NCBI GenBank assembly: GCA_910580195.1
Contig: CAJTWA010000004.1
Span: forward strand, 60,267-124,266
Reading direction: 5' to 3'
Source: an uncultured Lachnospiraceae bacterium
Lineage (GTDB): Bacteria > Bacillota > Clostridia > Lachnospirales > Lachnospiraceae
DNA: 64,000 bases
Shown: positions 59,572-64,000 of the stretch, one piece after another
How positions within the stretch are numbered: the first letter of the stretch is position 1
Layout: each line of letters opens with the position of its first letter
Program-made: the position numbers and the translations under genes
Notes under the pieces: model-generated
Told to the model about the DNA's origin: nothing
The model's input: the letters and a program-made list of their open reading frames with translations, nothing else
Database searches by the model: none

Positions 59572-61380
59572 TTACGAAACATTCTTAAACTGCGCCATAT
59601 AAAGGCTGTAATAATGCCCCTTTTTCTCCATCAGCTCCGCCGGGCTCCCCTGCTCCAAAATGCCCCCTTTGTCAATGACGAAAATCCGGTCTGCCCGCTG
59701 GATGGTGGACAGGCGGTGGGCAATGACAAAGCTGGTGCGCCCGCTTAACAAGGCTTCAATGCCCTTCTGTACCAGAAGCTCCGTGTGGGTATCAATGCTG
59801 GAGGTGGCTTCGTCCAAAATCAGGATTTTCGGCATGCTCACCATCGTCCTTGCAAATGCAAGTAACTGCCGCTGGCCGATGGACAGCCCCGCCCCACGCT
59901 CCTTTAATACCGTATCGTACCCTTGTTCCATCTTCATGATAAATTCATGGGCGTTGACCGCCTTTGCGGCAGCAATGATTTCATCCTCCGAAGCGTCCAT
60001 ATTCCCATAGCGGATATTGTCCTTTACCGTCCCTTGGAAAATAAAATTTTCCTGCGTCATCACCCCCATCTGCCGCCGCAAACTTTCCATGGACACCTTC
60101 TGGACGTCATAGCCGTCAATCAGGATCCTTCCTTTCCGGATATCATAAAAACGGCTGATTAAATTTACCACGGTGGTTTTCCCCGCGCCCGTAGGCCCTA
60201 CCAACGCAATGGTTTCCCCCGGCTGGACTTGGAAGCTGACGTCCTCAAGGACCTTGGTTTCCGCAGGGGTTCCCTCGTCGTAAGTAAAGGACACATTTTC
60301 AAACTCCACCTTCCCTTTGAGTTCCGGCAGTTCCTTAACATCGGCTCCGTCAAAAATATCCGGCTCTGTGTCAAGGATTTCAAAAATGCGCTCTGCGGCA
60401 GTCAGGTTGGTAATCACCTGATTGTAAAAATTGCTCAGGTTCATCACTGGGTTCCAGAACATGTTGATATAAGTCCCAAAAGCCACCAGCATGCCGATGC
60501 TCACGGCGTTCCCGCCAATCATCTGTATCCCCACCCAATAGAGGATCATGGCGCCGATGCCCCAGCAGAAATCAATGGACGCCCCAAACAAGTCTGCAAC
60601 CCGGGCGCACCGGATAAACGCCTGCTCATGTTCTTTTACCAACCCTGCAAAAATGCCCTGCGTTTCCTGCTGTGCATGGAAGCTCTGGATGACCTGCATC
60701 CCCGCGATTCCTTCATGGACATATGCGTTTAAATTGGAGCCTTTTTTCCGGAATACCTGCCAGCTTTCGTGGGAATATTTCTGGATAAACCAGATAGCTG
60801 CCGCCATCAGGGGGATGCTGCTTAAGGAGGCAAGGGCCAGCCGCCAGTCTTTTACCACCATAATCACCACCACGCCGCAGATAGTAACAAAATCCGGGAT
60901 TAAGGTGGTGACGGCATTTACCAGCACGTTTTTCAGGGAATTCACGTCCCCGATGATGCGGGCGAGGATTTTCCCGGTAGGCCTGCTGTCGAAAAAGGAA
61001 AAGGACAATGTCTGGATATGCTCGTACAGCTCCTGCCGGATGTCCAGCAAGATTTGGTTTGATATTTTTGCCATCACATACATCCGCACCTTTACCATAA
61101 GGATGAAAATAACATTGATGCCCACGGCGGCTGCCGCCAGCTTTGCAAGGCCATGCATGTCCTGATTTGCGATGTATACGTCGATGGCTTCTTCGATAAT
61201 CAATGGGTTGACAAGGGAAATGGCAACGGTAAGCAGCATACAGGCCATGACCCCGGCGACTTTGCGCCTGTATTGGAGCATGTAGGAAAATAAGCGTTTT
61301 AAGGTTTCCTTTTTTCCGATGCCTTCTAAATGTTCGTCTTCTTTATAGGAATTGACTGCCAAAATTGCACCTTCTTTCAT
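59572..61380 (-). CDS. ABC exporter subunit (catalytic partner)
   Basis: A 602-residue half-transporter with six membrane helices, then an ATPase with Walker A GPTGAGKTTVVN, Walker B ILILDEATSS (catalytic Glu present) and a signature LSIGQRQ with Ile in place of Gly. It starts directly after the stop of the partner gene (61381), with no gap. The partner has the reverse defects, so a heterodimeric exporter with one active ATP site is expected, like the pair at 2207-5964. Substrate unknown. Confidence 0.93.
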   Translation of the reverse strand: MKEGAILAVNSYKEDEHLEGIGKKETLKRLFSYMLQYRRKVAGVMACMLLTVAISLVNPLIIEEAIDVYIANQDMHGLAKLAAAAVGINVIFILMVKVRMYVMAKISNQILLDIRQELYEHIQTLSFSFFDSRPTGKILARIIGDVNSLKNVLVNAVTTLIPDFVTICGVVVIMVVKDWRLALASLSSIPLMAAAIWFIQKYSHESWQVFRKKGSNLNAYVHEGIAGMQVIQSFHAQQETQGIFAGLVKEHEQAFIRCARVADLFGASIDFCWGIGAMILYWVGIQMIGGNAVSIGMLVAFGTYINMFWNPVMNLSNFYNQVITNLTAAERIFEILDTEPDIFDGADVKELPELKGKVEFENVSFTYDEGTPAETKVLEDVSFQVQPGETIALVGPTGAGKTTVVNLISRFYDIRKGRILIDGYDVQKVSMESLRRQMGVMTQENFIFQGTVKDNIRYGNMDASEDEIIAAAKAVNAHEFIMKMEQGYDTVLKERGAGLSIGQRQLLAFARTMVSMPKILILDEATSSIDTHTELLVQKGIEALLSGRTSFVIAHRLSTIQRADRIFVIDKGGILEQGSPAELMEKKGHYYSLYMAQFKNVS

Positions 61381-63096
61381 TTATTCTAGGGCAACCCCCA
61401 TCTGGGCTACATAAGTATTGTAGTATAAGCCTTTTTTTGCAAGAAGCTCTTCGTGGGTTCCCCGCTCCTTTATCCTGCCGTCCTCTAGGAAAATAATTTC
61501 GTCTGCACGGCGCACGGCGGAAATCCGGTGGGCGATGATGATTTTCGTGGCGTCCAAAGCGTCCAAGGACTTCTGGATTTCGTATTCCGTTTCCATGTCC
61601 AAGGCAGAGGTGGAATCATCTAGGACCAGCACGGGGTTCTGCTTTGCAATAGCCCTTGCGATGCTGATGCGCTGCTTCTGGCCGCCGGACAGGCCAACGC
61701 CCCGTTCCCCGATGATGGTTTCGTAAGTTTCCGGCATGGTTTCGATAAAGCCTCTCGCTTGGGCAATGCCGGCTGCATGGACCATGGCGGGGCTGCCTAC
61801 GGTTTCCCGCTGCCCCATGCGGATATTTTCCGAAATGGTATCGGAAAACAGGAATACGTCCTGCATCACCGTGCCAATGCTGCTGCGCAGCTGCCCCAAG
61901 GAAAGTTTCCGCACGTCTACCCCATCCAGCTTCACGCTCCCTGCGCCCACGTCAAAAAACCGCATCAGCAGGTTTACCATGGAAGTTTTCCCCGCGCCCG
62001 TGGCCCCCATGACCCCAAGGGTGTTCCCATGGGGCAAGGAGAAGGACACATCCTCCAAAATTTTCTGTTCCCCTCTGGAAAAAGATACATGCTCAAAGGA
62101 AATATCCCCTTCCACCTGCTCCAATACCACTGGATGCCCCGGCTCTTTGACGGAGGGCTCCTGCCTGTAAATCCTGTTAATTTTCTTGCAGGAGGCCACC
62201 GCAGAGGATAAGTCGTTGGTAAGCCAGCCCAGCATTTCCATCGGCCATACAATGTTCCGGCAGTACTCAGAAAAAGCCACAAGGCTCCCCAGCGTCATTT
62301 CCCCATGGATGACTTGGAACCCGCCGATTATCACCATTACCACCGGCAGCAGCTTTCCAGTAAACTGGAACATAGGGTAAAACCGCACCAGAACTTTTGC
62401 CTGCTGCATATTCAGGTTGTAATACCTCTGGTTATGGGAAAGGAATTTCTGTATTTCAAATTTTTCCCGCGCAAAAGCTTTTACGGTGCGCACCCCTGCC
62501 AAATTTTCCTCCGCAATGGTGGTAAGCTGCGCATTTTCCTCGCTGATGGCCTCATAAATATCATCCAGCTTGCGCTCCATGTAAATGGCAACCGCCCCCA
62601 TCAGGACCATCACCCCCAATGGCAGGAACGCCAATTTCCAGTTCAGGGCAAACATGCAGTACAAGACCATGGAAATGTGGATGGCTACCTCAATGATCAG
62701 CATCCCCACATAGCCCAGCGAATTCCAGACTGCGTCCACGTCGTCCTTCACCCGCGCCATCAGTTCCCCCGTGTTGGTATCGTCAAAATAATCCATGGAA
62801 AGCCCTTCGATATGGGCAAATAAATCTTTCCTAAGTTTTGCCGCAATCTTAATGCTTACCGCGTCAAACGTAAATTCTTTCAGGTAGCCGCCCACGCTCC
62901 TGCCTACCCCGATCATTACAATCGCCAAAAGCAGGCCGCCTAACAGCTCCGTCCGCCCCTTGATGATGACGTCATCCACAATGCTTTTGGTGATAACTGG
63001 GTAGAGCATGTCCAGCACAATCGCCGTCACCATGCAGGCAATGGCAAAAAGGTAGGCGTACCAGTAATGGGCAATGTATTTCAATATTTTTTTCAT
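61381..63096 (-). CDS. ABC exporter subunit (degenerate-site partner)
   Basis: A 571-residue half-transporter, first gene of the pair. The signature is canonical (LSGGQKQR), Walker A GATGAGKTS, and Walker B VLVLDDSTSA has Asp where the catalytic Glu belongs. The ATG at 63096 is preceded by AAGGAAGG; an open frame to 63144 is less likely. No regulator sits directly upstream; a PadR-like remnant lies 4.7 kb away. Confidence 0.93.
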   Translation of the reverse strand: MKKILKYIAHYWYAYLFAIACMVTAIVLDMLYPVITKSIVDDVIIKGRTELLGGLLLAIVMIGVGRSVGGYLKEFTFDAVSIKIAAKLRKDLFAHIEGLSMDYFDDTNTGELMARVKDDVDAVWNSLGYVGMLIIEVAIHISMVLYCMFALNWKLAFLPLGVMVLMGAVAIYMERKLDDIYEAISEENAQLTTIAEENLAGVRTVKAFAREKFEIQKFLSHNQRYYNLNMQQAKVLVRFYPMFQFTGKLLPVVMVIIGGFQVIHGEMTLGSLVAFSEYCRNIVWPMEMLGWLTNDLSSAVASCKKINRIYRQEPSVKEPGHPVVLEQVEGDISFEHVSFSRGEQKILEDVSFSLPHGNTLGVMGATGAGKTSMVNLLMRFFDVGAGSVKLDGVDVRKLSLGQLRSSIGTVMQDVFLFSDTISENIRMGQRETVGSPAMVHAAGIAQARGFIETMPETYETIIGERGVGLSGGQKQRISIARAIAKQNPVLVLDDSTSALDMETEYEIQKSLDALDATKIIIAHRISAVRRADEIIFLEDGRIKERGTHEELLAKKGLYYNTYVAQMGVALE

Positions 63097-63248
63097 AATC
63101 CTTCCTTTCTGGAAATCCTTCCGGCAACAGAACAACAGGCCCACAGATAAATGGGAATCATGGGAATGAGCCAGTCCGTTAAGGAACTGTCAAGAAATAA
63201 CTTTAAAATAGCGCGTATGATTTTTCTTGGGAAGCGCCGCCCAAAAAT

Positions 63249-63292
63249 AGGGACAAAAAAGCCCCACGGTTTACCCGCGGAGCCATTGTCCC
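63249..63292 (-). terminator. Strong hairpin terminator upstream of the ABC pair
   Basis: On the minus strand GCTCCGCGG/CCGTGGGGC pairs around GTAAA and is followed by TTTTTT. An outer GGGACAA/TTGTCCC pair brackets it. It would end a transcript coming from about 63.5 kb before the exporter genes. Confidence 0.75.
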
Positions 63293-63402
63293 TGTATCAT
63301 CAGGCGTGCGTTTCCTACGCACCTATCCCATTTGTCCCAATTGTACCTGCACAAACCCAACCCTTCTGTGGATCTGTACAGCCATCCTTGCCCTTTTGGG
63401 CA

Positions 63403-63528
63403 TTAATGGGGATTCCTGCCTATGATTGCCGAGGTAAATCTGTAAGTATTCTTTATGAAGCTGCTTCTGATATTTTTATCGCCAGCATTGCCGCCGATAT
63501 TGCCTTTGTTGCCGTTTAACTTATTCAT
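63403..63528 (-). CDS. Possible 41-residue Gly/Asn-rich peptide
   Basis: ATG at 63528 with GCGAGGT upstream. The product MNKLNGNKGNIGGNAGDKN... continues to ...SAIIGRNPH. It has no hydrophobic signal and I recognise no family. It lies 110 bases before a strong terminator, so a short transcript of about 300 bases is plausible, either as a small protein gene or as a leader or small RNA. The rest of the gap 63097-63849 is AT-rich and without recognised genes. Confidence 0.3.
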   Translation of the reverse strand: MNKLNGNKGNIGGNAGDKNIRSSFIKNTYRFTSAIIGRNPH

Positions 63529-63849
63529 AACTTTACCTCGCTTTCTTTTTTATTTGCAGTATGGGAAGGATTTTTGCTGCCTTCCTTCACTGCTTCCTTT
63601 ATTAAAACATAGGTGCTAAAATTTGTCAATTCCTTAATTGTTATTTTTCATTTTGCGAAATGCCGCTATTTTCTTGAAATAATTGATTTATAACGAGGAA
63701 TATTATAAAATCAAGTTACAAGTACTTTCGGTTCCAAAAAATTTATGGTTTGTTCTGTGTTCGTTGTAAGATGCAAAAAAATTGCCGTTGCATTTCACCC
63801 TAAACATAAGATTATTCCATATAGAACCTTCACAAAGGAGGAAACACCT

Positions 63850-63957
63850 ATGACAAAACATTTCCGGATCCACGGCGATAACATTGTTGAATGTGAACGG
63901 CTTTATGGCCTTATTGCAAAATCCATTCAAATCAAAAGAGAAGAATACTATAAATGA
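63850..63957 (+). CDS. Short N-terminal piece resembling a restriction enzyme start
   Basis: ATG at 63850 with AAAGGAGG eight bases ahead. It encodes 35 residues, MTKHFRIHGDNIVECERLYG... The RIHGDNIVECER segment is like the N-termini of some type II restriction endonucleases; this is from memory only. The frame closes at TGA (63955-63957), and an overlapping ATG (63954, ATGA overlap) opens MSKFEILPKLLQIAK to the window edge. Either a frameshift split one gene, or two short coupled genes are present. Confidence 0.45.
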   Translation: MTKHFRIHGDNIVECERLYGLIAKSIQIKREEYYK

Positions 63958-64000
63958 GCAAATTTGAAATTTTACCAAAGTTACTTCAAATTGCTAAAAA

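Overview
The window reads as a chromosomal segment of a spore-forming, anaerobic Firmicute of the class Clostridia, most likely a Lachnospiraceae gut bacterium. Pointers to this are the tig-clpP-clpX-lon-engB cluster, an Rrf2/IscR-like regulator followed by nifS, a NifU-type scaffold and mnmA, the sporulation-type membrane proteins SpoVB and YtvI, a PssA/Psd phospholipid pair, two GH94 phosphorylases and several small multidrug-type ABC exporters. Most genes lie on the minus strand. I see no rRNA or tRNA gene and no CRISPR array. The species call is inference from gene content, not from a marker gene.

Layout. 1-6.0 kb: a sigma factor with a membrane-anchored beta-propeller protein (cut by the window edge), then a heterodimeric ABC exporter. 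6.2-10 kb: a GNAT acetyltransferase, an AAA-ATPase/PD-(D/E)XK protein with its own strong promoter, and a mannonate-type SDR dehydrogenase. 10.0-12.1 kb: repeats and a compact three-gene cassette ending in a SecB-like chaperone. 12.1-14.3 kb: psd, pssA and a VTT-domain membrane protein. 14.6-18.2 kb: the Rrf2-nifS-nifU-mnmA operon with an IscR-like operator. 18.2-22 kb: spoVB, ytvI and a cytosolic parvulin. 22.1-31.7 kb: a zinc/manganese ABC importer, engB with an unusual repetitive tail, lon, clpX, clpP and trigger factor. 31.8-33 kb: an HMG-lyase-like aldolase. 33.3-43.8 kb: a defence-like region with a complete Wadjet (jetD-A-B-C) operon, a nuclease-like gene remnant and a broken AlbA/ATPase gene. 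43.8-45.4 kb: an AEC transporter and a repeat-rich gap. 45.4-58 kb: a beta-glucoside locus with a domain-swapped GH3 enzyme, a CUT1 sugar ABC importer, two GH94 phosphorylases and an AraC regulator. 58-64 kb: a shortened PadR regulator, GNAT, an NTF2-like protein, a second heterodimeric ABC exporter and the start of a possible restriction gene.

How genes work together. The sugar locus would import a beta-linked di- or oligosaccharide and split it by phosphorolysis (GH94) or hydrolysis (GH3). The Rrf2 operon makes iron-sulfur clusters and supplies sulfur to MnmA, and is probably controlled by its own first product. Wadjet would cut invading circular plasmids. The tig-clp-lon block is the protein quality-control unit.

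The most unusual structural property is repeat biology. At least eight gene ends or gene junctions carry two to four tandem copies of a 35-77 bp unit, often containing the stop codon itself, and two genes (engB, jetC) carry in-frame versions. Several dispersed palindromic elements also recur, one of them inside the Wadjet operon.
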